A stretch of 64,000 bases of DNA. It comes from a virus. Below, piece after piece: positions 1 to 7,985 of this stretch; positions within the stretch are counted from its first letter, which is position 1; each line of letters starts with the position of its first letter. The DNA lies in IMG/VR virus record IMGVR_UViG_3300031521_000049, positions 1-64,000 of that record; one strand, given 5' to 3'. Below the pieces are notes generated by a model that saw only the letters and a list, made by a program, of their open reading frames with translations, was not told the DNA's origin and did no database searches. Both the position numbers and the translations under genes were made by a program.

Positions 1-85
1 CGTAAAAGGACTTTATGTGTTTGGTGCCAAAGTTGTTCATCCTGAAGCACTCGCAACTTTGTATCTTACTGAAGCTGCGGGCTAA
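1..85 (+). CDS. C-terminal end of probable major capsid protein (partial)
   Basis: Open from the window edge to a TAA at 83-85, encoding about 27 residues that include GAKVVHPEAL. A 'hPEAL' motif close to the C-terminus is common in phage coat proteins. The decoration-like and head-tail connector genes that follow are in the order expected after a capsid gene. The start lies outside the window, so the family cannot be confirmed. Confidence 0.5.
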   Translation, partial: VKGLYVFGAKVVHPEALATLYLTEAAG

Positions 86-105
86 TTAAAAGGAGGTTAA
101 AATAA

Positions 106-498
106 ATGGGACAAAAAACTGTTAATCCGGTTTCGCCTACACTGAGCGGAGCTACTGTTTCAAAGACTGATAGCGTTGGAACGACTTCGAGCGTATTGAT
201 TGCGGCAACCACTGCTCAATCGTCTTTGAATTTCGCTCAGCTTGCAATCATTCTTGAAAATCAATCTTCGACTGCATCCGTTGCTGTTACTTTCACTGCC
301 GGTGATAACTATACAGAAATTGGACAAGGAGCAAAGGTTGTAACTGTTGCGACTGCCGCAACCGTGGTAGTTGGTGGAAAAGATTTTGAATCAGCTCGTT
401 TCGAAGGAAGCGATGCGTACATGGAACTTACTTTTGCGACTGCATCGACTATATACGTCTCTGCAATTATGACGGGTGCTAACGCCTGGAATCCTTAA
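106..498 (+). CDS. Probable head decoration / small capsid-associated protein
   Basis: 130-residue protein rich in Ala, Thr, Ser and Val with alternating hydrophobic strands and no charged helical region, as expected of a small all-beta decoration or stabilisation protein. A clear Shine-Dalgarno (AAGGAGG) precedes the ATG. It sits 20 nt after the capsid-like end and is followed by a hairpin terminator. Together these suggest a highly expressed capsid/decoration pair. The function is inferred from position and composition only; I recognise no specific family. Confidence 0.45.
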   Translation: MGQKTVNPVSPTLSGATVSKTDSVGTTSSVLIAATTAQSSLNFAQLAIILENQSSTASVAVTFTAGDNYTEIGQGAKVVTVATAATVVVGGKDFESARFEGSDAYMELTFATASTIYVSAIMTGANAWNP

Positions 499-509
499 GT
501 AATTAGTTC

Positions 510-576
510 AAGCTGATGGAATACCTTAAATAGTATTTTGGGATCGTTACATTCCATCAGCTTTCTTTGTTTTTTT
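510..576 (+). terminator. Rho-independent-like terminator after the capsid block
   Basis: A perfect 13-bp inverted repeat (510-522 with 551-563) flanks a 28-nt loop and is followed by a T-rich run (TCTTTGTTTTTTT). It lies between the decoration-like gene and the connector genes, so it probably lowers downstream expression relative to the capsid genes. The loop is longer than usual. Confidence 0.7.
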
Positions 577-591
577 AATGAGGTAAATAAA

Positions 592-618
592 ATGGGCTAT
601 TACTACAAGGATAAATAA
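592..618 (+). CDS. Eight-codon mini-ORF in front of the connector gene
   Basis: ATG to TAA encodes MGYYYKDK. The stop directly abuts the next ATG (TAAATG) and is in the same frame. The GAGG sequence upstream is better placed for this mini-ORF than for the following gene, so the connector may be translated by reinitiation. It could be a leader peptide or a chance ORF. Confidence 0.3.
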   Translation: MGYYYKDK

Positions 619-1197
619 ATGGCGATATTAACAGCAACTGAGGTAACAATATTAAGCGATATTGCTTGCACAGCTGGAACAATTATTGCTGGCGGGTTTA
701 TTCCTGAAGTTACAAATGCAATAAATCTTTTAACTAACAATTATTTTACCTCAGATATATATGTTCAAACATCGATGACCTTTGTTCCGTCAACTCGAAC
801 TATAATTTCTAATACAGATTTTGATGATATGGGATTTGTAGATGGAGATGAAATTTTTATTTATGGATCTTATAGGAATGATGGATATAAAATAATTCAA
901 AAAGTTTTTGAAAATACTTTGGTATTAGCAACGAGTGAATCTGTTGTATCAGAACTTTCAGGAAGATCAATAATGATTTCCCTTGTCAGTTTTCCAATTG
1001 GATTAAAAAGAATAGCTGCTCAAATGATTGCGTATAATTATGATAAAAGAAATAAACAATCGAGTGGAATAAAATCTCATTCGCTTGGACCTTTTTCTGA
1101 AACTTTTGCAAATACAGATTCTAATGGAAACGGAAATGGGTATCCATCATCAATTACTGATATGTTAATACCATATAGAATAGCGAGGTTGATTTAA
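619..1197 (+). CDS. Probable head-tail connector (gp15/adaptor position)
   Basis: 192-residue protein immediately before a head-closure-size and an HK97-gp10-like gene, the usual place of the portal-proximal connector/adaptor. The C-terminal half (ISLVSFPIGLKRIAAQMIAY and IPYRIARLI) looks helical, as in many adaptor proteins. It abuts the next gene without a gap. Identity rests on synteny and size; sequence similarity was not tested. Confidence 0.5.
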   Translation: MAILTATEVTILSDIACTAGTIIAGGFIPEVTNAINLLTNNYFTSDIYVQTSMTFVPSTRTIISNTDFDDMGFVDGDEIFIYGSYRNDGYKIIQKVFENTLVLATSESVVSELSGRSIMISLVSFPIGLKRIAAQMIAYNYDKRNKQSSGIKSHSLGPFSETFANTDSNGNGNGYPSSITDMLIPYRIARLI

Positions 1198-1530
1198 ATG
1201 TTATTAGATTTGCTGACCATGAAAGATGTACAAATAATCGGTGCGTCATCTTATATTGAAGATGGAATGGGAGGACAAACTCAGGTCACTTCTATGACAA
1301 CTTTGAAGTCGGCAGTAATTTATCAGAATAACTCTAACAAAAGCTTTTTTAGTGATCGAGTAAATATTAAATCAAGTCACGTTCTTGTAACAGCACCTGG
1401 ATATCATACTTGGACAAGAGACGATCAACAAATAGTAAGAGGTAACGAAGTATTTAATATTGTTGGTGAGCCTGACGATGTTATGGGACAAGGTGAGATA
1501 ATGGTAATAGGACTGGAGAAAGTTATATGA
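1198..1530 (+). CDS. Probable head closure / head-tail joining protein
   Basis: 110 residues, predicted mostly beta, following the connector directly and overlapping the next gene by 4 nt (ATGA). Size and position match SPP1 gp16-type or HK97 head-closure proteins, which plug the connector after DNA packaging. The segment with VTAPGYHTWTRDDQQIVRGN followed by an F-N-I-V-G strand resembles the barrel core of such proteins. The call is mainly by synteny. Confidence 0.5.
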   Translation: MLLDLLTMKDVQIIGASSYIEDGMGGQTQVTSMTTLKSAVIYQNNSNKSFFSDRVNIKSSHVLVTAPGYHTWTRDDQQIVRGNEVFNIVGEPDDVMGQGEIMVIGLEKVI

Positions 1531-1985
1531 TAAAAACTTCAGTCAAATTTAATTGGAAAGGTAATGAAGTAAAGATACAAGGTAAAAAAGTTGTTGGTCA
1601 GACTGCATTTGGAATAGGATTAGTTGTTGAAGGACAAGCAAAATTATTGGCACCAAAAGACACAGGATATCTTGCGGCGTCAATAACAACACAGGCTGGA
1701 ACAGGAGAAGGAACAGAGCCTGGGAACCCTGCATCATATGGATCTGGTCGATCTAGTAATGGAGAAGGATACTCAAGTTCAGAAATGACTATACAAATGC
1801 CTGATGATGAAAACGAAGTATTTGTTGGAACGCCTTTGCCTTATGCGCCACATCAAGAATTTGGAACTGTAAGAACTGATGCTCAAGCTTTTCTTCGTCC
1901 AGCGTTTGATCTTGCAAAAGGAAAAACTTTAACTATTTGCAGAGATAAAGCAGGACTTTATTTTAAGGAGTATATAAAACAATGA
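1527..1985 (+). CDS. HK97 gp10-like tail completion protein
   Basis: 152 residues. The motif LLAPKDTGYLAASI, then VGTPLPYAPHQEFGTVRTDAQ and FLRPAFD, is the typical pattern of the HK97-gp10/minor tail component family ('apvdTG.Lr.si', 'Ya.~vEfGt', 'fLrPA'). Such proteins finish the tail end that joins the head. It overlaps both neighbours by 4 nt, so the connector-tail genes are translationally coupled. Confidence 0.75.
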   Translation: MIKTSVKFNWKGNEVKIQGKKVVGQTAFGIGLVVEGQAKLLAPKDTGYLAASITTQAGTGEGTEPGNPASYGSGRSSNGEGYSSSEMTIQMPDDENEVFVGTPLPYAPHQEFGTVRTDAQAFLRPAFDLAKGKTLTICRDKAGLYFKEYIKQ

Positions 1986-2401
1986 TGAGCCCATTGCAAT
2001 TTGTTGGTTACGCAATGATACAAGCGACAAGTATAACATCATTGGTTCAATCATCTAAAATAACATCAGGAACTGTACCGTCATCAAGTTCAGCTTCTGC
2101 TATGCCGTCAATTAATTATTATAAACTAAGCGGAGATAGATTCGGATTAAAAAGAATTAATGTGTCGATAAATTGCAGAGACACTACACAAGAAAAAGCA
2201 GAAAAAATATCTTCGGAAGTATTGGATTTATTTGTTGGAACACAAGGACTCGGAACATATGCTGATGTAGAATCATCAACTTCTGTTTCAGGGTTTAGTG
2301 CATATAGGATTTCATTAGTTGCAGAACATAATGTTATTCCAGAAACATCGGGAACAGTAACTATATATAATAGTCCTGTTGATATATCTATTATATTTTA
2401 A
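1982..2401 (+). CDS. Probable tail terminator protein
   Basis: 139 residues between the gp10-like and major tail genes, the standard place of the tail terminator (gpU/DUF3168-like). It starts with a helix (FVGYAMIQATSITSLVQSSK), then a YKLSGDR strand and a conserved-looking RINVSINCRD strand, and continues with a helix (AEKISSEVLDLF), giving the alpha/beta layout of that family. The start overlaps the previous stop (ATGATGA). Function by position and predicted layout. Confidence 0.5.
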   Translation: MMSPLQFVGYAMIQATSITSLVQSSKITSGTVPSSSSASAMPSINYYKLSGDRFGLKRINVSINCRDTTQEKAEKISSEVLDLFVGTQGLGTYADVESSTSVSGFSAYRISLVAEHNVIPETSGTVTIYNSPVDISIIF

Positions 2402-2416
2402 TTAAGGAGGAACAAA

Positions 2417-2977
2417 ATGGCTCACTATCAAAATGGAGCGGTAACAGATTCGCGTCTTATCGTAGGTAACTATAAAGTTGAGGTGGCAGCTTATGCCGCT
2501 ACTGCAACTACAGCTTATACTAACGTAGGCGCGGGCAAAGTAAGTAACTGGAAACATAATGTAACGAAAATGAATGTTCAGTCGGGTAATGCTCCTGATC
2601 CTCTTGAAGGAATTTCTGAAGAAACCTTGACGGTAGATATGGAAATGATCGAGTTTGTATCAACTGCAATTTCAACTCTTCAGGGTGGAATATTGATAGC
2701 AACCACAACTTCAGGAGTTACAACTATTAATGCTGGAGGGGGATCAACACAAACTCCATTTAATATGCGCCTTACAAATACTCGCATTATATCTGGAGCG
2801 ACAACGACAACTGTGATTACTTTGTATAAAGTAACTGCTGACGCTGGTCTTTCGTACACCGTAAAAAGTGATAATGATACTGATCCAATTAATGTTCTTT
2901 CAATGCCTGTAACAGCAAAAGTTGATACTTCGCGCACTGCCGGAAGTCAGTTGTATGATATTGTTTTGACAAGATAA
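2417..2977 (+). CDS. Probable major tail (tube) protein
   Basis: 186 residues with a good Shine-Dalgarno (AAGGAGG). It is beta-rich and contains the NVQSGNAPDPLEGISEETLTV region and a C-terminal strand-rich half, matching size and fold expectation for a tail tube subunit. It lies directly upstream of the frameshifting tail chaperone genes, the canonical position of the tube protein in siphophages. Confidence 0.6.
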   Translation: MAHYQNGAVTDSRLIVGNYKVEVAAYAATATTAYTNVGAGKVSNWKHNVTKMNVQSGNAPDPLEGISEETLTVDMEMIEFVSTAISTLQGGILIATTTSGVTTINAGGGSTQTPFNMRLTNTRIISGATTTTVITLYKVTADAGLSYTVKSDNDTDPINVLSMPVTAKVDTSRTAGSQLYDIVLTR

Positions 2978-2995
2978 TAAATAAGGAGTTTTTTG

Positions 2996-3355
2996 ATGAA
3001 CGAGATTATTGACCTTGATATTTTGAAGCCAGCGAAAAAGATTCTCAAATTGAATGGAAAAGAAATTGATGTTTCTTTTATACCAACCGCAATTACTTTT
3101 GATATCGATACAATGCTTAGTGAATTGAGAAACATATCAAAAAAAGAAATTGAGAAAGGTGAAGAGGAATGTAAAAAAGCATTTGATTTGAGTATTAGGA
3201 TTTGTGTATCGTTTGCAGAAAATTCTTATACAGAAATGGATTATGATTGGTTTTCAAAAAACACAACCGCACCACAAATAAATGCATTTATCAAGGCAAT
3301 AGAAGAGGCTCTAGTTGCATCTTACAAAGGAGTTTCTGACTACGGAAAAAAATAG
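2996..3355 (+). CDS. Tail assembly chaperone, short form (gpG-like)
   Basis: 119 residues from the ATG at 2996 (an in-frame TTG lies just before it; AAGGAG is spaced better for the ATG). The protein is acidic and helical. The reading frame ends in GGA AAA AAA TAG, a run of seven A directly before the stop, where a -1 slip joins it to the following frame. Two-frame chaperones of this type (lambda gpG/gpGT) coat the tape measure before tail tube polymerisation. Position between tube and tape measure genes fits exactly. Confidence 0.7.
   Translation: MNEIIDLDILKPAKKILKLNGKEIDVSFIPTAITFDIDTMLSELRNISKKEIEKGEEECKKAFDLSIRICVSFAENSYTEMDYDWFSKNTTAPQINAFIKAIEEALVASYKGVSDYGKK
3346..3353 (+). promoter_or_regulatory. 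Programmed -1 ribosomal frameshift site (A7)
   Basis: The sequence GGAAAAAAATAG places an A-AAA-AAA heptamer immediately before the zero-frame stop. Slipping back by one lets ribosomes read ATA GAT GGA into the extension frame, which stays open for more than 300 nt. The context between tail tube and tape measure genes is where such sites are conserved in siphophages. Confidence 0.7.
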
Positions 3356-3666
3356 ATGGAGGCTCGGGTGATGGTAAAACACATCTTGGCCTCCTGTTCG
3401 TTAAAATGGCTTTAATGTATCCTTGGGCAACAAAAGAATATTTGCTTTGGAAAATGAGTTTAGGTCAGATTATAATGTATCATAATTTAGGATTTGATCA
3501 ACTTAATCCATCAAAAGAAAACGAAAGTTCTTCTTTAGCCAATATGTCTCATGAAGAATTAAAAAAGATTCGTGATGATATGTTAGCACAAGGATTAATT
3601 GAAAAACAAAAAGAAGAAAATTTAAAAAAAGACGGCAGCGTAATAGAAGAGGAACAAAATGAGTAG
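3352..3666 (+). CDS. Tail assembly chaperone extension, read by -1 frameshift (gpT-like)
   Basis: The frame at -1 relative to the gpG-like gene is open from before the slippery site to TAG at 3664-3666, with no stop between 3352 and the first ATG at 3406. That ATG has no Shine-Dalgarno. The fusion from 2996 would be about 223 residues. The extension contains MYPWATKEYLLWKMSLG, a tryptophan-rich helix of the kind seen in chaperone extensions, and ends in a charged tail. It overlaps the tape measure start by 8 nt. Confidence 0.65.
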   Translation: MDGGSGDGKTHLGLLFVKMALMYPWATKEYLLWKMSLGQIIMYHNLGFDQLNPSKENESSSLANMSHEELKKIRDDMLAQGLIEKQKEENLKKDGSVIEEEQNE

Positions 3667-6499
3667 TCCTATTGGAGACATGGTCGTCCGCATCGTCGGA
3701 GATAATAGTGAACTTGATAAAAGTATTGATAGTTCTCAAACTAAATTAAAAAGCTTTAGTGATACTGCTATTAATCTTGGAACAAAATTATCTCTTGGAT
3801 TGACCGCCCCAATAGTTGCTGCTGGAATTGCGTCATTAAAATCTGCTGGACAATTTCAAATGTATCAAGCGTCATTTGAAACAATGCTTGGATCGGCAGA
3901 AAAAGCAAAAGCCACGATTGCAGATATGCAAAAGATGGCAGCAGCAACACCATTTGAATTAGGTGATTTAGCTCAAGCTGGAAAAGTTTTATTGCAATAC
4001 GGAGTTTCAGCAGACACATTAATGAGTAGAATATCTATGCTTGGAGATATTGCTCAGGGTGATGCAAATAAATTAGGTTCTTTGACTTTAGCTTTTGGAC
4101 AAATGAGCTCAACTGGAAAGTTGATGGGACAGGATTTGCTTCAAATGATTAATGCTGGTTTCAATCCATTAAAAGTTATTTCTGATAAAACTGGCGAATC
4201 AATGGCATCTCTTAAAGATAGAATGTCAAAAGGAAAACTTGGTGTTGATGAAGTAACGAACGCTTTTATTTCTGCAACATCAGCTGGTGGTCAATTTTTT
4301 GGAGGAATGGAAAAAGCCTCTAAAACATTACCAGGATTAATCTCAACTCTTCACGACGATGTAAGTACATTAGGTCGATCTTTTGTTGAAGATTTAATGC
4401 CGTCTGTTATGGATACAATTAAAGGGTTAAGCTCGTTCGCTCAAAGTGTAACAGAATTAGATGCACCAACAAAAGCATTTATAGTTACTATGCTTGGATT
4501 TGCTGCTGCTGCTGGCCCAGTATCTTTAGGAATAGGGTTAATTTCAAAAGCAATGATTTTTTTAGCTGCCAATCCAGTAGTTTTAGCTATTGCCGGAATT
4601 GCAGCATTAACCGCTGTTGTAGTTTCTCTTGGTGTTGCTATTGATAAAGCAAATATGGAAAAACTTTCTGCTGAATACGGAAAGGTTTCTGAAGCATCCG
4701 GAATTTCATTAAGAAATATTGAGATGATTGGCGACGCATTAGATAGACAACAAAATTTCGGGCCTCCTGATTTTGAATCTACAAAACAACAAGTAAAAGA
4801 TATTGCAGAATCATTAGGAGTTACGGAAGCGTCAGTAATTTCTATTGGGCTTGCGAATACAAATGTAACTGATGAATATAGAAAACAACTTCAAACTCTT
4901 AAAGATCAAACAATAGTTCTTTCTGCTAATAGAGATACTGGTGGTGATCTTGAACTTAAAATAAAAAGAGCATTAGAGGCATCCGCAAAGGCAGCAGAAG
5001 ATGCAAAAACAAAAGAAAAAGATTTGGCAACTCAAAGAGATACTATTATTGAAGCATATAATGCGAAATTAAAAGAAAACGCTAATCTTGTAAAAGCAGG
5101 ATTAATGACTCAAGAAGACGCATTAAAAAGTAATAATGAAGCATTAACGCAATCAGCAGAAGATATATCTAAACTTGGAATGGTGTCTGCAAAAACAAAT
5201 ATTTTGTTGGCTGGCGCTAAACAAGTAGCATTGGATAATGCAGATGCCATTAAAAAAGAAAACGCTGAAAAAGAATTGCAAATAGAATATGATAAAGAAT
5301 ATTCTGATTTACTTTCCGGAATAGATACGGTTACAGAAGAAAACAATAAAAGAGATATAGAGATTGCCTCTTGGAATGAATATCAAGATAAAAAGATGGT
5401 TGCAAACAAAAAGAAAGCTTTTGAAGATATCTATTCATCAGCTTGGGATATTGCAAATTCATTAGTTGAACTAAATAAAATACAAGCTCAAAAAGAAATA
5501 GATTCTATAAATGAAGTAAGAGACGCAAAAATAGAAGCTCTTAAAAAAGCTCAACAAGTAGAAACAGATACACTTGAAAAAAGTCATACTGCTCAAACCA
5601 ATGCCCTTAAAATATTACTTCAAGCTGAAACAGATGCTTTTAAGAAAAAACAAGATGATGAAACAAAAGCTATCGATAACGCATTACAGCAAGAATTATT
5701 TGATAAAGGGTTGGCAGGAGCAGCAACAGTAGATCAATATAAAAAAGAATTGGATGTTGCAATTTCAACTGGCGACTCTATAAAAATAAAAGAGGCTCAA
5801 GACGCTTATGATAAATCAGTAATAGAAAAAGAATATGCCGATCAGCAAACGGTATTAAAAGCTCAACAAGCTCTTGATGATATAGCGTTGAAGACGAGAC
5901 AAGCTGCCGACGAAGCTGCTTTAAAGCAAAAACAAAAAGATGATGATGTTGCTTTAAAACAAAAACAAACAGATGAACAAGCAGCAATTGAAAAAATAGC
6001 TTCTGATAAAACAAGAAAATTAAATTATGATGCTGCAATGGCTGCATATCAATTAAATATAGCTAGCACAGTTGCGTCTGGTGCAAGAGCAGTAATTGAA
6101 ACATTTGCAGAACTTGGGTTTACTCCTTGGGGAATTGCTGCTGCCGCTTTAATGTCAGCAACAACTATAGCACAGCTAGCAGTTATAGATGCGAATAAAC
6201 CAAAATTAGCAAACGGAGGAATAATATTACCAAGTAATGGAGGAACTGATGTCACTGTTGGAGAGGCAGGTCAAGCAGAAGTTGTAATTCCTCTTGATAA
6301 ATTAGATGCTATGTTAAAAACAGTAGCTCTTAATAATTTAAATAAAGAAAGTTATTCAGATAAAAATAGTAACTCAACAAAAGCACAAGCAAATAATATT
6401 TTTCAAATTGGTTCTGTTATTGCAAATCCTTCAGGTCTTCGAGAGCTTAATAGGTTGTTATCTAAATATTCTAATATTGAAACCAAGAGGGTTGGATAA
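3659..6499 (+). CDS. Tail tape measure protein
   Basis: 946 residues, by far the longest structural gene. The N-terminus (VRIVGDNSELDKSI, then KSFSDTAINLGTKLSLGLTA) matches the start of TP901/phage tail tape measure proteins. A hydrophobic stretch near residues 270-325 is followed by long Lys/Glu/Ala/Gln coiled coils at about 430-790. The C-terminus has an Ala-rich helix and a glycine-rich PKLANGGIILPSNGGTDVTV element common near tape measure C-termini. It sets tail length and helps DNA enter the cell. A tail of roughly 140 nm is implied by the usual 1.5 A per residue (inference). Confidence 0.9.
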   Translation: MSSPIGDMVVRIVGDNSELDKSIDSSQTKLKSFSDTAINLGTKLSLGLTAPIVAAGIASLKSAGQFQMYQASFETMLGSAEKAKATIADMQKMAAATPFELGDLAQAGKVLLQYGVSADTLMSRISMLGDIAQGDANKLGSLTLAFGQMSSTGKLMGQDLLQMINAGFNPLKVISDKTGESMASLKDRMSKGKLGVDEVTNAFISATSAGGQFFGGMEKASKTLPGLISTLHDDVSTLGRSFVEDLMPSVMDTIKGLSSFAQSVTELDAPTKAFIVTMLGFAAAAGPVSLGIGLISKAMIFLAANPVVLAIAGIAALTAVVVSLGVAIDKANMEKLSAEYGKVSEASGISLRNIEMIGDALDRQQNFGPPDFESTKQQVKDIAESLGVTEASVISIGLANTNVTDEYRKQLQTLKDQTIVLSANRDTGGDLELKIKRALEASAKAAEDAKTKEKDLATQRDTIIEAYNAKLKENANLVKAGLMTQEDALKSNNEALTQSAEDISKLGMVSAKTNILLAGAKQVALDNADAIKKENAEKELQIEYDKEYSDLLSGIDTVTEENNKRDIEIASWNEYQDKKMVANKKKAFEDIYSSAWDIANSLVELNKIQAQKEIDSINEVRDAKIEALKKAQQVETDTLEKSHTAQTNALKILLQAETDAFKKKQDDETKAIDNALQQELFDKGLAGAATVDQYKKELDVAISTGDSIKIKEAQDAYDKSVIEKEYADQQTVLKAQQALDDIALKTRQAADEAALKQKQKDDDVALKQKQTDEQAAIEKIASDKTRKLNYDAAMAAYQLNIASTVASGARAVIETFAELGFTPWGIAAAALMSATTIAQLAVIDANKPKLANGGIILPSNGGTDVTVGEAGQAEVVIPLDKLDAMLKTVALNNLNKESYSDKNSNSTKAQANNIFQIGSVIANPSGLRELNRLLSKYSNIETKRVG

Positions 6500-6864
6500 T
6501 GAAAGGTGATATACAAATAAATGATATTCTTTTTACTGCGAACGGATATACAAAATTAACTGAAGGGTTTGTAAGTTTTGAAATAAAAAATAGAACTATA
6601 AATAATACTCTTGTTAGTGATTTTTTGAATATTAAAAAAACATTTGAAATATCATGGGAAAATTGTTCTTTGTCTGGTGATTTATTAGATCAATTTATTG
6701 CTCTATATATAAGCGATTCTGATATTACTTTTATAAAAACTAATTATGATCTAACAGAATCAACTTACATATGTAGATTAAGCATGTCTGAATCTTTTTT
6801 AAGAGATTATGAAAAAGATAATTATTCTTATAATGGCGTTAAGATAAAACTTGAGGAAGTATGA
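6499..6864 (+). CDS. Probable distal tail / baseplate component
   Basis: 121 residues, starting at the last base of the tape measure stop codon and overlapping the next gene by 4 nt. Predicted beta-rich. The first gene after the tape measure commonly encodes a distal-tail or baseplate hub partner. It is shorter than typical Dit proteins (about 250 residues). No family was recognised, so the assignment is positional. Confidence 0.4.
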   Translation: MKGDIQINDILFTANGYTKLTEGFVSFEIKNRTINNTLVSDFLNIKKTFEISWENCSLSGDLLDQFIALYISDSDITFIKTNYDLTESTYICRLSMSESFLRDYEKDNYSYNGVKIKLEEV

Positions 6865-7985
6865 TAACAGTACCAAGTTCATTAAAAACAAAAATACAAA
6901 AACTCAGAGGAAGAAAACTTCAAGCAAGATGTCGTTTCGATTTCTCAGACACATCTATAGATAATACAATAATAGGATATAGCAATAATAAAAATAAAAT
7001 AAGTTATTATTCTCAGCTTTATAATGGAAAAGAAGACGTTTCTCAAAAATGGATGTCTTTAGACGGATCAAGTAAACTAGATGGAACATATCATCTAGCT
7101 CCAGAAACAGAATCAGGTATTGAAAAATATGAAATGGGTTGGTGGAGTGAAGATTTATCAGGAGACAATGGAGATTTTAAAACTCATAAAGCAAAAGCTT
7201 TTAAAAAAAGAAGTTTTGGAAGATATTCATTTGGACTAAATATAAACCCTCCATCTGTTTTTGTTAATTTTACACCAAGACAAGTTCAAGAAATAAATAT
7301 TTCTTTTGATAATGCAAGATTAGAATATGCTGTTGATTTCGACGTAATTTTTTATGATATAAATAATGCAATAATAGATTCTCATTCTGTTGTAGGAAAT
7401 TCTGGATTAAAATATAATACATCTATAACTCCTATATTAGCTATTTGCATAATGGAACTTAAAATAAAAAAATGGAATGAAGTTCATAGAAACGCTAAAG
7501 TGGCAGAAATGTATACCATGATTTCTATGATGATAAGCGGAAGCGACATAATAAGCTTGCAAGTTATAGAGGATAGAGAATTATCTGATAAAAGTTTGCC
7601 AGTTGGTACTACAGCTTCTGGAACTTGTGTTGTAGAGTTTTATAATAGATCTAGACTTTTTGATTGGAATAATAAAGAATCTAGGCTTTATAATTTTGTA
7701 AGAAAAGGTGTTAAAATGTTCCCTGAAATTGGAGACGGCATCAATTGGATTCCAATGGGAACATTTTATGTTGAAGAATGGGACATTCCTGTTCAAGATA
7801 TAGTTGTAACTGCAACAGGATTAGATTTAATGGCGTCATTGGATGATTCTGAATATACAACGAGTGCCGCAATAACCGCTCCTAACGATCAAACATTTTT
7901 AATAGATACAAATGTTGAATGGATATCAGCAACATTAAACGGAACTCAAGCCGTAGGAAATACATTAATGATGAGGTTTACATGA
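6861..7985 (+). CDS. Tail-tip / baseplate protein, N-terminal part
   Basis: 374 residues. The core (ELSDKSLPVGTTASGTCVVE, a DWNNKES stretch, VRKGVKMFPEIGD and WIPMGTFYVEEWDIP) follows the pattern of tail-tip proteins, which in many siphophages are a single protein of 700-800 residues. Here the frame ends (TGA, overlapping the next ATG) within a region that looks like a sugar-binding or sandwich domain, and the rest appears in the next gene. It probably builds the host-recognition tip. Confidence 0.6.
   Translation: MITVPSSLKTKIQKLRGRKLQARCRFDFSDTSIDNTIIGYSNNKNKISYYSQLYNGKEDVSQKWMSLDGSSKLDGTYHLAPETESGIEKYEMGWWSEDLSGDNGDFKTHKAKAFKKRSFGRYSFGLNINPPSVFVNFTPRQVQEINISFDNARLEYAVDFDVIFYDINNAIIDSHSVVGNSGLKYNTSITPILAICIMELKIKKWNEVHRNAKVAEMYTMISMMISGSDIISLQVIEDRELSDKSLPVGTTASGTCVVEFYNRSRLFDWNNKESRLYNFVRKGVKMFPEIGDGINWIPMGTFYVEEWDIPVQDIVVTATGLDLMASLDDSEYTTSAAITAPNDQTFLIDTNVEWISATLNGTQAVGNTLMMRFT

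Noticed and set aside
3406-3666. Independent gene starting at ATG 3406
   Set aside because: No ribosome site, and the frame is open back through the A-run of the upstream gene; it is better explained as the frameshift extension.
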